From Roseiflexaceae bacterium (GTDB lineage: Bacteria; Chloroflexota; Chloroflexia; Chloroflexales; Roseiflexaceae): a DNA stretch of 54,092 nucleotides. The notes under the pieces were generated by a model. That model did not search any database, was not told where the DNA came from, and saw only the letters and a program-made list of their open reading frames with translations. Shown one piece after another: positions 1 through 7,069 of the stretch (its first letter is position 1; every line of letters begins with the position of its first letter). Made by a program: the position numbers and the translations under genes. Location: assembly GCA_947474225.1 (NCBI GenBank), contig CANJHS010000019.1, forward strand, positions 1 to 54,092, written 5' to 3'.

Positions 1-2
1 TC

Positions 3-749
3 TACAAAACAAACGGCTTTGTGCAACTCGACAATGTGCTGACACCAGCAGAACTCGATGAGTTGTCTGGCGCCATCGACGAGGTGATGCTCGATTCGAC
101 GGCAGAAGTATCGCTCCAGACCGACAAAGCGGGCGGGAATTACTACAAAGTCCTCAACCAGCGTGTCAACACCTGGCGCGATCATGGGGTGATGGCCAAG
201 TTCTCTCTGAATGAGAAAATCGCACGGGCGGCAATGGAGCTGAGCGGTGCTTCTGGTGTACGGTTGTTCCATGATCATGCGTTGTGGAAGATGCCCGGCG
301 ACTCAAAACCCACCCCGTGGCACCAAGACTTCCCGTATTGGCCGATGCACGAATCCGGTGCGTTGTCTGCGTGGATCCCCATGCACGACGTCGACGAAGA
401 CAATGGCTGCATGATGTTTGTGCCCGGGTCGCAAAACAAAGGCAAGCTGACCGGCATCGACCTGGTCAATCCACAAGATATCTTTGCGTTTGAAGAAAAC
501 AAAGATGTCAATCGGAATACGGCAGTCAAGGTCCCCCTCAAGAAGGGGCAGATGACCTTCCACAACGGATTGACATTCCACTACGCACATGCAAACAAAT
601 CTGATGCGCCACGGCGCGTGTTGGCGTTGATTTTCTTCCCGGATGGCACACGATTCAACGGCAAACCACACGTCATCACCGACGGCAAGGGTCTGGTGGC
701 AGATCAGCCGTTCAAGGGCGGATTGTTCCCGTTAATCGTGAAGAAGTAG
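3..749 (+). CDS. Phytanoyl-CoA dioxygenase (PhyH) family protein, 5' partial
   Basis: This is a probable Fe(II)/2-oxoglutarate-dependent oxygenase; its substrate is unknown. The frame is open to the window edge and codes YKTNGFVQLDNVL before the GTG at 21, which is how PhyH proteins usually begin, so the true start lies upstream. Counting from that GTG, the metal-binding HxD is H101/D103 (WHQDFPYWP). The distal histidine is H187, followed by the R198/R199 pair expected to bind 2-oxoglutarate (segment HYAHANKSDAPRR). About 250 residues are visible, close to full family length. The TAG stop merges directly into a 7-bp repeat array, and a terminator-like hairpin follows 85 bp later. The family assignment is firm; the biological role is open. 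Confidence 0.85.
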   Translation, partial: YKTNGFVQLDNVLTPAELDELSGAIDEVMLDSTAEVSLQTDKAGGNYYKVLNQRVNTWRDHGVMAKFSLNEKIARAAMELSGASGVRLFHDHALWKMPGDSKPTPWHQDFPYWPMHESGALSAWIPMHDVDEDNGCMMFVPGSQNKGKLTGIDLVNPQDIFAFEENKDVNRNTAVKVPLKKGQMTFHNGLTFHYAHANKSDAPRRVLALIFFPDGTRFNGKPHVITDGKGLVADQPFKGGLFPLIVKK

Positions 750-800
750 TTATCAGTTATCAGTTATCAGTTATCAGTTATCAGTTATCAGTTATCAGTT
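748..800 (+). repeat. Heptanucleotide tandem array, unit AGTTATC, about 7.5 copies
   Basis: Perfect tandem copies of AGTTATC begin inside the TAG stop codon of the PhyH gene. It is one of seven such arrays in the first 10 kb. Read in the direction of the upstream gene the unit has no stop codon in any frame; its complement has stops in every frame. Confidence 0.95.
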
Positions 801-834
801 CGGTTAGCGGTTGGTAGACTATGTTTTGGATGGG

Positions 835-882
835 GATGGTCGGCGAATCTTCCTGCGTTGCAGGGGATGTGTGCCGACCATC
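835..882 (+). terminator. Candidate rho-independent terminator after the PhyH gene
   Basis: GATGGTCGGC (835-844) pairs with GCCGACCATC (873-882) and is followed directly by TTTTTT. The 28-nt loop contains a second small hairpin (CCTGC/GCAGG). The distance from the stop is 85 bp, with the repeat array in between. Confidence 0.6.
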
Positions 883-983
883 TTTTTTGTGTGTTGGGTA
901 GGCACGACGGGCGCGGGTGGGAAACACTGTGCGGAGCGTAGCAACGGGCGGCCCCCGCGCTTTCTCATGATGCAAAAAGTGCA

Positions 984-1017
984 CAAAAAAACACCACCCC
1001 GCCGGAGCGAGGTGGTG
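984..1017 (-). terminator. Rho-independent terminator of the S1 gene
   Basis: On the reverse strand CACCACC and GGTGGTG arms enclose a GC-rich loop and are followed by a run of T residues (A tract at 984-991 on the given strand). It lies about 16 bp past the S1 stop codon. Confidence 0.85.
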
Positions 1018-1032
1018 AATACCGGGGACGAA

Positions 1033-2187
1033 TTAGGCTTGTTCTTCGCTGGCTTCGGCCTTCGCGGCTTGTTCGGCGATGATGCGCTCGATTTCCTCAG
1101 GCTTTTTGAGCGAGAGGCCCATGCGCTGGCGCTGGCGGTCCAGGCTGACGATGTGTGCCGTGACGGTCACACCAGGCTGGAGCTTGTCGCGGGAGGTGAC
1201 TGCACCTTCGCCGTCGATTTCGCTGGCATGGATGAGGCCTTCGACTGCGTCTTCGATCTGAACGAAGGCACCAAACGGAGCCACGTTGGTGACTGGTCCG
1301 CTGACTTCTTGACCGATGGTGTAGCGCTGTTCGATGGTGTCCCATGGGTTAGGCAACAAGCGGCGCAATGACAGGCCGATACGCTCGCGTGAGGCATCGA
1401 TTTCGATAATCATGACCTGGACTTCCTGGCCGGGGGACAGAACTTCACGAGGATGATTGACGCGCTGCCATGACAGTTCGGAGATGTGCGCCAGACCGTC
1501 GGCACCGCCCAAATCGATGAATGCACCGAAGTTGGTGAGCTGGTTGACGCGACCCGACAGGACATCGCCCTGTTGGAGTTCGGACAACAAGCGGTGCTTC
1601 TGGGCTTTGCGCCATTCTTGGGTGGCCAAGCGCTCGGACAACACGAGGCGATTGCGCTCGCGGTCGACTTCGATGACCTTGAGCGGAATGGTCTGACCGA
1701 CCATGCGCTGCAGGGCGTGCTGGCGTTCTTCGGCGGCGGTGCGGCCGTGGAGCTGGGCGACTTGTGAGGCCGGTACAAAACCGCGGATGCGGTTGAACTG
1801 GACCAACAAACCACCTTTATTGCAGCCGATAACTGCGGACTGGACAATGCCGTTTTCGGCTTGGAGTTGCAGTGCTTCTTCCCAGTCGCGTGCAACTTGG
1901 ACCATGCCAACGGACAGAACCAGCTCGCCGTCGCGGTTTTCGGGGTCTTGGACATACACCTGAAGAGTGTCGCCAACCTTGAGGGTGGAGACAAAATCTT
2001 CGCCCATGGTGCGCAAGTCGCCGGTGGTGATGGTGCCTTCGCGCTTCGAACCAATCGACACGAGGATCGAATCTGCTTCGACCTTCATGATGACGCCTTC
2101 GCGTACTTCACCACGTTGTGGACGAGCATAATCATACTCGTTCAGCAACTGCGTCCAATCGAAATGACCTTCTGAACCCTGACTCAT
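1033..2187 (-). CDS. rpsA: 30S ribosomal protein S1-like, four S1 domains
   Basis: This RNA-binding protein of 384 aa is expected to help load mRNA on the 30S subunit. Four S1/OB-fold repeats lie at about residues 24-95, 112-186, 206-275 and 292-361. Repeats 3 and 4 carry the strongest signatures (GAFIDLGGADGLAHISELSW and GAFVQIEDAVEGLIHASEI). A Glu/Ala-rich tail follows. Enterobacterial S1 has six repeats; four-repeat forms occur in Gram-positive-type lineages. The start at 2187 was chosen because GGAG lies 9 nt upstream; an in-frame extension to 2286 would run through the leader terminator and has no ribosome site. The gene is monocistronic, with its own consensus promoter, a leader terminator and a 3' terminator. 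Confidence 0.9.
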   Translation of the reverse strand: MSQGSEGHFDWTQLLNEYDYARPQRGEVREGVIMKVEADSILVSIGSKREGTITTGDLRTMGEDFVSTLKVGDTLQVYVQDPENRDGELVLSVGMVQVARDWEEALQLQAENGIVQSAVIGCNKGGLLVQFNRIRGFVPASQVAQLHGRTAAEERQHALQRMVGQTIPLKVIEVDRERNRLVLSERLATQEWRKAQKHRLLSELQQGDVLSGRVNQLTNFGAFIDLGGADGLAHISELSWQRVNHPREVLSPGQEVQVMIIEIDASRERIGLSLRRLLPNPWDTIEQRYTIGQEVSGPVTNVAPFGAFVQIEDAVEGLIHASEIDGEGAVTSRDKLQPGVTVTAHIVSLDRQRQRMGLSLKKPEEIERIIAEQAAKAEASEEQA

Positions 2188-2256
2188 AAAAGGATACTCC
2201 TGGCGGATACTACTAGCTCGGCGGTGCGCCACAACCCCCACCTCGCGCGAATACAC

Positions 2257-2285
2257 AAAAAAACTGGCGTCAAAATCAGACGCCA
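2257..2285 (-). terminator. Intrinsic-terminator structure inside the S1 mRNA leader (attenuator candidate)
   Basis: On the reverse strand TGGCGTC (2285-2279) and GACGCCA (2271-2265) form a 7-bp stem with a 7-nt loop. A run of seven T follows (2263-2257). It lies downstream of the predicted S1 promoter (transcription start about 2304) and 70 bp before the S1 start codon, with no gene upstream that it could terminate. A competing short pairing of GCCA with TGGC, nearer the 5' end, could disrupt the left arm. Confidence 0.65.
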
Positions 2286-2310
2286 AGCTCGTGGCATACG
2301 ATATTATGTA

Positions 2311-2339
2311 AGTATAGAGTTGTCACCATGAATTGTCAA
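2311..2339 (-). promoter_or_regulatory. Sigma70-type promoter of the S1 gene
   Basis: On the reverse strand TTGACA (2339-2334) and TATACT (2316-2311) are separated by exactly 17 bp. This gives a transcription start near 2304 and a leader of about 117 nt. Confidence 0.8.
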
Positions 2340-2414
2340 TGAACGTCGCATTACCGTTCGTCATTGCCATGCCATCTACGCCATCAACCGTACCAAAAAA
2401 GTGAGACCGCCTAC

Positions 2415-3308
2415 ATGGCAATCATATTTGTCTTTATTGATGGGATCGGCCTTGCCGCGGCACGGAGCGATAATCCTTTTGCGATTACACCGATGCCGTT
2501 TGTAGCGGGGCTCATCGGCGGGCCACTGCTGATAGATGCAGTCGGGCGGCATCGTCAGGCATTGCTGCAGGCAATTGACGCCTGCTTTAGCGTCCCCGGG
2601 TTGCCGCAGAGTGGCACCGGGCAGACGGCCTTGTTTGCAGGGATCGACGCAGTTGGGATGGTGCAGCGGCACCAATCACACTTCCCCCCAACGGCGTTGC
2701 AGCAGACCTTGCGCGAACGGAGTGTGTTGCGGCGGGCTTTGGTGCATGGTAGTAGTACCTTTGCCAATGCCTTTGATGGCGGGTTTTGGGATGCTATTGC
2801 CACGCGCAAAATCCGCAAATCAGCGAGTGTGATTGCCGCCGAGGGTGCGGGCGTGCGCTTCCGTGAGATAGCCGACCTCGAAAGCGGTGATGCGTTGTCT
2901 TGGGATATCACCAATGATGTGATGCATGCCCGTCACCCCGAACGGGTACGCAGCATTGATGCATATGATGCAGGGGTGAACCTTGCCCGACTCGCCCAGG
3001 GTCATGTGGTGACGCTGTACGAGACGTTCTTGACGGATTTGGTCGGCCACGGGCGCAGCACCATCGACGCAGGAACGGTGGTGACGCGTATCGATCGCTT
3101 GATTGGGGGGATTGTGGCGACGATGCGACCGCAGGATTCGCTGGTGATATCGAGTGATCACGGCAACTTCGAATGCCAATCCGACCCCAGCCACACCCGC
3201 AATCCCGTGCCCCTGTTGGTGGTCGGCCCTGCTTGTGATACACTGCACGAAGTACAGGATATCAGCCATATCGCCGACGCGCTCGAGCGCGTTATGCGGC
3301 CCGAGTAG
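2415..3308 (+). CDS. Metalloenzyme-superfamily protein (alkaline phosphatase/phosphopentomutase fold)
   Basis: This is a probable two-metal phosphatase or phosphomutase of 297 aa; its substrate is unknown. It opens with the metal-binding FIDGIG (D9). Likely further ligands are D208/H212 (TDLVGHG), D248/H249 (SSDHGNFEC) and H260 (SHTRNPVP). The GTGQTALF segment near residues 67-74 is in the position of the phosphorylated Ser/Thr of related mutases. It is shorter than cofactor-independent phosphoglycerate mutase (about 510 aa) and lacks that enzyme's inserted domain. The ATG at 2415 places FIDGIG at the N-terminus as usual; upstream in-frame codons look non-homologous. It sits 9 bp before NAD kinase and is probably co-transcribed with it. 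Confidence 0.8.
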   Translation: MAIIFVFIDGIGLAAARSDNPFAITPMPFVAGLIGGPLLIDAVGRHRQALLQAIDACFSVPGLPQSGTGQTALFAGIDAVGMVQRHQSHFPPTALQQTLRERSVLRRALVHGSSTFANAFDGGFWDAIATRKIRKSASVIAAEGAGVRFREIADLESGDALSWDITNDVMHARHPERVRSIDAYDAGVNLARLAQGHVVTLYETFLTDLVGHGRSTIDAGTVVTRIDRLIGGIVATMRPQDSLVISSDHGNFECQSDPSHTRNPVPLLVVGPACDTLHEVQDISHIADALERVMRPE

Positions 3309-3317
3309 GAGTACCCC

Positions 3318-4142
3318 ATGCGCGTCGGGGTGTTTTACAATCCTTTTTCGGATGCCAGTGTGCGCTTCTCAGAAGCGGCCACCACGTGGTTGCGTGGTCG
3401 TGGCGTCGACGCATGGCGCAGTGCCTCGCACGAAGGCAGGGATGTACGTTCGGTCGAAACAGCGGACCTCTTTGTCGCGGCTGGTGGTGATGGCACGGTG
3501 CTCCGTGCCGCCCGCGTTGGCATGCGCATGGGCATACCGGTGTTGCCTGTCGCTCTGGGGCATCTGAACTTCATGGCCGAACTCGAACCCGATACTTTCT
3601 ACGAGGGTATCAGTACGGTTTTGGATGGCGGCGGATGGATCGACGAACGCACCATGATCGAAGGGGTCGTCACGCACGTCGACGGCAGCCCCGATTTGGA
3701 TTTGATTGCGATCAACGAGATTATCATTACCCGACGTGACATCAACCGGATTATCAGCGTCGATGTGCGCATCTACGATACCCACCTCAATACGTATCAC
3801 TCGGACGGACTGATTATTTCGACCGCTACCGGTTCGACCGCGTACGCATTGTCTGCGGGCGGCCCGATTATGGATCCACGCTCGACGGCGATGGTGATGG
3901 TGCCGATTGCAGCCCATATGACCAGTATCAAATCGTTGGTTTTGCACGAAGACGCGACGTTGCAGTTGACATTGCGTGGTCGCCATTCGGCGGCGGTCTA
4001 TGCGGATGGGAATGATCATCATCCACTGCAAGAGGGCGATACCGTGACCATACGGCGCTCCGAACGTACCTGTGCGTTCAAACGCGTCTATTCGTCGAAT
4101 ACGTTCTATGCCCGTTTGACACAGCGTTTGCGACGCGACTAA
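3318..4142 (+). CDS. nadK: NAD kinase
   Basis: The enzyme phosphorylates NAD to NADP in the cytoplasm. Family marks are GGDGT at residues 56-60, the NE pair at 133-134, DG at 163-164, and the glycine-rich TGSTAYALSAGGP at 171-183. At 274 aa it has normal length. Two conserved stretches drift from the common form: LPVALGHLNF where many have LPVNLGRLGF, and PIAAHMTSIKSLVL where many have PICPHSLSSRPLVL. The ribosome site AGGAG overlaps the stop region of the preceding metalloenzyme gene, which supports a two-gene operon. A 10.5-copy repeat array begins 6 bp past the stop. Confidence 0.92.
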   Translation: MRVGVFYNPFSDASVRFSEAATTWLRGRGVDAWRSASHEGRDVRSVETADLFVAAGGDGTVLRAARVGMRMGIPVLPVALGHLNFMAELEPDTFYEGISTVLDGGGWIDERTMIEGVVTHVDGSPDLDLIAINEIIITRRDINRIISVDVRIYDTHLNTYHSDGLIISTATGSTAYALSAGGPIMDPRSTAMVMVPIAAHMTSIKSLVLHEDATLQLTLRGRHSAAVYADGNDHHPLQEGDTVTIRRSERTCAFKRVYSSNTFYARLTQRLRRD

Positions 4143-4148
4143 GCTGCG

Positions 4149-4222
4149 CAGTGTTCAGTGTTCAGTGTTCAGTGTTCAGTGTTCAGTGTTCAGTGTTCAG
4201 TGTTCAGTGTTCAGTGTTCAGT
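4149..4222 (+). repeat. Heptanucleotide tandem array, unit AGTGTTC, about 10.5 copies
   Basis: Perfect tandem copies (register CAGTGTT from 4149) fill half of the nadK to four-helix-bundle interval. On the other side of the four-helix-bundle gene a related unit, AGTGATC (one base different), occurs on the opposite strand. The gene is therefore framed by inverted related arrays. Confidence 0.95.
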
Positions 4223-4296
4223 TTGGTGAAAATATCTGGTAATGATTTGGTAATGACCATCCTCCACACTCATAATTAGAGTAAAGGAGGGTGGTT

Positions 4297-4662
4297 ATGT
4301 CTTATAAGAACAACGTAGTCGACAAGAGTTATCAATTCGCGAAGTTATCAGTGCATTTGTATTCCCACCATTCGAAAAACCCGATGTACCGTCCACTTTT
4401 GTTGCAATTTGTTCGGTCGGGAACAAGCATAGGAGCGAATGTCGAAGAAGCTCAGGCTGCCGAGTCACGCGCAGACTTCAGGCATAAAATGGCAATTGCC
4501 TACAAAGAAGCGCGTGAATGTGCGTATTGGTTGCGCATTTTCGCAGATACAGAAATCTTACCCAAGCAAGTGTGCGACCCGATGCACGAAAAAGCACACG
4601 AACTGGTAAAAATACTCTTTTCTATCTGTCTTGCTGCCAAAAATCCACAACCAGATAACTGA
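4297..4662 (+). CDS. Four-helix-bundle protein (23S rRNA IVP / Avd-like family)
   Basis: This 121-aa protein belongs to the family first seen encoded in intervening sequences of 23S rRNA, whose fold resembles the Avd accessory protein of diversity-generating retroelements. The molecular role is not established. Family hallmarks are the conserved RSGTSIGANVEEA turn and the following helix with KEARECAYWLR. Helical, basic and tyrosine-rich segments span the length. The ATG at 4297 has AAAGGAGG 6 nt upstream; the in-frame GTG at 4291 overlaps that site. Its stop codon TGA is supplied by the first repeat unit of the downstream heptamer array, and another array lies upstream. There is no rRNA or reverse transcriptase nearby. 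Confidence 0.9.
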   Translation: MSYKNNVVDKSYQFAKLSVHLYSHHSKNPMYRPLLLQFVRSGTSIGANVEEAQAAESRADFRHKMAIAYKEARECAYWLRIFADTEILPKQVCDPMHEKAHELVKILFSICLAAKNPQPDN

Positions 4663-4723
4663 TAACTGATAACTGATAACTGATAACTGATCACTAATCA
4701 CTGATCACTGATCACTGATCACT
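4654..4723 (-). repeat. Composite heptanucleotide array, exactly ten units, spanning two stop codons
   Basis: On the given strand it reads five GATAACT, then GATCACT, AATCACT and three GATCACT, exactly 70 bp. On the reverse strand the units are AGTGATC and AGTTATC. It supplies the stop codon of the four-helix-bundle gene (4660-4662, plus strand) and of the convergent DUF1801-like gene (4712-4714, minus strand). Confidence 0.97.
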
Positions 4724-5077
4724 TTGTTGCATCTCAGCCAATTGTGCATCGACAATGTCACGGATGAGCTGTTTGTCCATCGTCCAGGTCAATGGAATCT
4801 GGAAGGTGCGTTTGCCGCAGACATAGCTGGTTAGCCGAGGCAGAAAGCTCTCGAACACGGGTACGCTCCAGGGGTGGAACATCAAATGCTTTTTGGCGGC
4901 TTCCATTCCCAAGACGTACTTGCCGGCCAAATGGACGTGCGGTTTGTTCCAGGCGATTTTGCATTCGAGCTGGGGGTATTCTGCCAAAACGAACTCGATG
5001 ATTTCGTTCATGGTGTCGCGTTGGGCTGGGGCGAGGGTGGCGAAGTATTCGTCGAGGCTGGCGTATTTTGAAGGCAT
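4712..5077 (-). CDS. DUF1801-like (YdhG-type) small protein
   Basis: This 121-aa cytoplasmic protein resembles the DUF1801/YdhG fold family, some members of which were proposed as iron chaperones; the role here is unproven. Typical features are an N-terminal helix (LDEYFATLAPAQRDTMNEII), the core CKIAWNKPHVHLAGKYVLGM, and a strand-rich C-terminal half ending in a helix. The ATG at 5077 has GGAG about 8 nt upstream; the longer frame to 5122 has no site. The last residues and the TGA stop are encoded by the heptamer array, so the C-terminus may have been altered by array growth. Confidence 0.75.
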   Translation of the reverse strand: MPSKYASLDEYFATLAPAQRDTMNEIIEFVLAEYPQLECKIAWNKPHVHLAGKYVLGMEAAKKHLMFHPWSVPVFESFLPRLTSYVCGKRTFQIPLTWTMDKQLIRDIVDAQLAEMQQSDQ

Positions 5078-5240
5078 GTCTATGCTCCGTCTGTGTGGGC
5101 GATTGTGCGCAGTATAGCGCATCTCACGGATGTAGGTATCGCGTGAGGACGTACGAAAATGGTGTACAGCAAATGACTATGGTACAGAGTCGTGATATTG
5201 TACGGTGAACATTTGTCGTGCTCTCAATAAAGGAAGAGCC

Positions 5241-6221
5241 ATGAAGTACACAAAATTAGGCAACACGGGGATGGATATTTCGCGGATTTGTGCAGGGTGT
5301 ATGGGATTCGGTGATACGAACTGGATACACAAGTGGGTGCTCAACGAGACAGATAGTCGTGCAGTGGTCAAGCATGCATTGGACGTCGGCGTGAATTTCT
5401 TCGATACGGCGAACATCTATTCGCTCGGCGCGAGCGAAGAAATCCTGGGCCGAGCACTGCGTGACTATGCCAAACGCGACGAGGTGGTGGTTGCCACCAA
5501 AGTCTTTATGAAGATGAAAGACGGGCAAAACACGGGCGGGCTGTCACGCAAATCGATACTGAACGAAGTAGACAACAGCCTCAAACGCCTGGGCATGGAG
5601 TATGTCGACTTGTACATCATTCACCGCTGGGACTACCACACTCCCATCGAAGAGACGATGGAAGCGTTGCATGACGTGGTTAAAGCCGGCAAGACACGCT
5701 ACATCGGGGCGTCAGCCATGTATGCGTGGCAATTCCAAAAAGCGCTCCACACTGCCGAGAAAAACAACTGGACGCGTTTTGTCTCGATGCAAAACCACTA
5801 CAACTTGATTTATCGCGAAGAAGAGCGCGAAATGCTGCCGTTGTGCATCGATGCCAAAATCGGCGTAACCCCGTATAGCCCGTTGGCAGCGGGGCGATTG
5901 ACGCGTGACTGGACGGCAGAGAGTTCCTTGCGCGCCCAAACCGATGCAACGGCTGTCTCGAAGTATGACGGAACGGCAGCGGCAGACAAATTGGTCATCG
6001 AACGCGTCGCCGAGTTGGCAGTCCGATACGGCGTCTCGCGGACGCAGATTGCACTGGCATGGTTGCTCCAGCGCGCACCGGTGAATGCACCGATTATCGG
6101 TGCCACCAAGGCAGCGCACCTCGAAGAGGCAGTCGCAGCCTTGGATGTGGCCATCAGCCGTGAGGACGTCGCCTACCTCGAAGCACCCTATGTGTCGCAT
6201 GCAGTGGTCGGAGCGATATAG
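5241..6221 (+). CDS. Aldo/keto reductase
   Basis: This is an NADPH-dependent carbonyl reductase of 326 aa with a TIM-barrel fold. The catalytic tetrad is visible as D55, Y60, K87 and H128 (FFDTANIYS, VATKVF, IIHRWD). The cofactor-binding C-terminal region includes SPLAAGRLTRDW and the segment around GATKAAHLEEA. It resembles the YajO/YhdN branch used on small aldehydes or cyclic ketones, but the substrate cannot be read from sequence. The ATG at 5241 has AGGAAG 6 nt upstream, and an earlier in-frame start at 5205 lacks one. It appears to be a single-gene unit; its TAG stop is the first part of an 11-copy repeat array. Confidence 0.9.
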   Translation: MKYTKLGNTGMDISRICAGCMGFGDTNWIHKWVLNETDSRAVVKHALDVGVNFFDTANIYSLGASEEILGRALRDYAKRDEVVVATKVFMKMKDGQNTGGLSRKSILNEVDNSLKRLGMEYVDLYIIHRWDYHTPIEETMEALHDVVKAGKTRYIGASAMYAWQFQKALHTAEKNNWTRFVSMQNHYNLIYREEEREMLPLCIDAKIGVTPYSPLAAGRLTRDWTAESSLRAQTDATAVSKYDGTAAADKLVIERVAELAVRYGVSRTQIALAWLLQRAPVNAPIIGATKAAHLEEAVAALDVAISREDVAYLEAPYVSHAVVGAI

Positions 6222-6298
6222 TTATTAGTTATTAGTTATTAGTTATTAGTTATTAGTTATTAGTTATTAGTTATTAGTTATTAGTTATTAGTTATTAG
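6220..6298 (+). repeat. Heptanucleotide tandem array, unit AGTTATT, about 11 copies
   Basis: Perfect copies start inside the TAG stop of the aldo/keto reductase gene. The unit differs by one base from AGTTATC, the unit of the arrays at 748 and 9088. Unlike those, this unit contains TAG in its sense frames. Confidence 0.95.
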
Positions 6299-6381
6299 CA
6301 GTTCGGTGGTTTGAGAGAAATAAACGGCATCACGCAGCGTTGAGACGTACCTGATAATCATGAGGATCATGAGGTACAGAA

Positions 6382-6428
6382 TGGGCGGTCTGTTTTCGTG
6401 TGCTCTGGCACAGAAAACAGACCGCCCA
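6382..6428. terminator. Long perfect hairpin between convergent genes
   Basis: TGGGCGGTCTGTTTTC (6382-6397) is perfectly complementary to 6413-6428. An inner TGTGC/GCACA stem is capped by a TCTG loop. It lies between the convergent aldo/keto reductase and DUF1801-like genes and probably serves both as a bidirectional terminator, although neither side has a clean T run. Confidence 0.6.
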
Positions 6429-6446
6429 AGTATTGTGGGTGTGATG

Positions 6447-6881
6447 CTACTTCGTCGCTTTTTTCAATAGACCCACAATCTGCGCTTCGACTGCAGGATT
6501 CATGGCCAGCAGGGCAAATGACGATGGCCACATGGGTCCGTCATCAAGTGTGGCTGCGTCTTGGAAGCCGAGGGTGTTGTAGCGCGCACCGAACTTACTG
6601 CCCGGCTGATAGAAGCAGACAACCTTCCCGTCACGCGCCCAGGCAGGCATGCCGTACCATGTTTTGGGGGCGAGAATGGGGGCATGGGTCGTAACCAATT
6701 CGTGGAGTCGCGTGGCGATCGCGGCTTCGTCCGGCGCCATTTCGGAAATTTTGGCGAGCAGGTCTTTTTCACCGTCGGCACGAAGCTGATTACTTTTGGC
6801 CTCAGCCTTGAGTTCGCGGGCGCGTTCGGCCATTGCGGCTTTTTCTGCGGCCGAAAATCCATCTGCTTTTTTGGGGCTCAT
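6447..6881 (-). CDS. DUF1801-type protein (YdeI-like)
   Basis: This is a 144-aa cytoplasmic protein with a charged helical N-terminal half (about residues 1-60, rich in Ala, Lys and Glu). The DUF1801 core follows: the WYGMPAWARDGKVVCFYQP segment and a C-terminal FALLAMNPAVEAQI helix. Members often act in stress or metal-related settings, but no enzymatic activity is established. The ATG at 6881 has AAAGGAT 6 nt upstream and a strong promoter just before it. It is transcribed away from the DUF5107/TPR gene and convergent with the aldo/keto reductase. It is a second family member within 2 kb of the one at 4712, though the two are too divergent to be a recent duplication. Confidence 0.78.
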   Translation of the reverse strand: MSPKKADGFSAAEKAAMAERARELKAEAKSNQLRADGEKDLLAKISEMAPDEAAIATRLHELVTTHAPILAPKTWYGMPAWARDGKVVCFYQPGSKFGARYNTLGFQDAATLDDGPMWPSSFALLAMNPAVEAQIVGLLKKATK

Positions 6882-6926
6882 GTGTCATCCTTTCTTGGGT
6901 GAACGGCTGTTGCATAACGAGAAAAT

Positions 6927-6955
6927 ACTGTAGAAGCATCACGGTCGATTGTCAA
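6927..6955 (-). promoter_or_regulatory. Sigma70-type promoter for the DUF1801-type gene
   Basis: On the reverse strand TTGACA (6955-6950) and TACAGT (6932-6927) are separated by 17 bp. The expected transcript start is about 40 nt upstream of the ATG. Confidence 0.7.
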
Positions 6956-6994
6956 CTCATGCGGGGCTTTTGCGCGCAAACAGCCCACATCACG

Positions 6995-7024
6995 TTGCCG
7001 GCCTATCGACGCAACGTATACAAT
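6995..7024 (+). promoter_or_regulatory. Candidate promoter for the DUF5107/TPR gene
   Basis: TTGCCG (6995-7000) is followed by TATACA (7017-7022, 16-bp spacer) or the overlapping TACAAT (7019-7024, 18-bp spacer), about 46 bp before the ATG at 7070. Confidence 0.45.
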
Positions 7025-7069
7025 AGCGGTATTACTCGCACGGCAAAATCGTACACCGGAGTACCGACG

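Noticed and set aside
811..1371. Long plus-strand open frame opposite the S1 gene
   Set aside because: It runs antisense through S1 domain 4 and through the S1 terminator, has no family resemblance, and no ribosome site supports it.
4297..4662. Four-helix-bundle protein as part of a diversity-generating retroelement or 23S rRNA intervening sequence
   Set aside because: No reverse transcriptase, template/variable repeat or rRNA sequence is nearby; only the fold family is shared.
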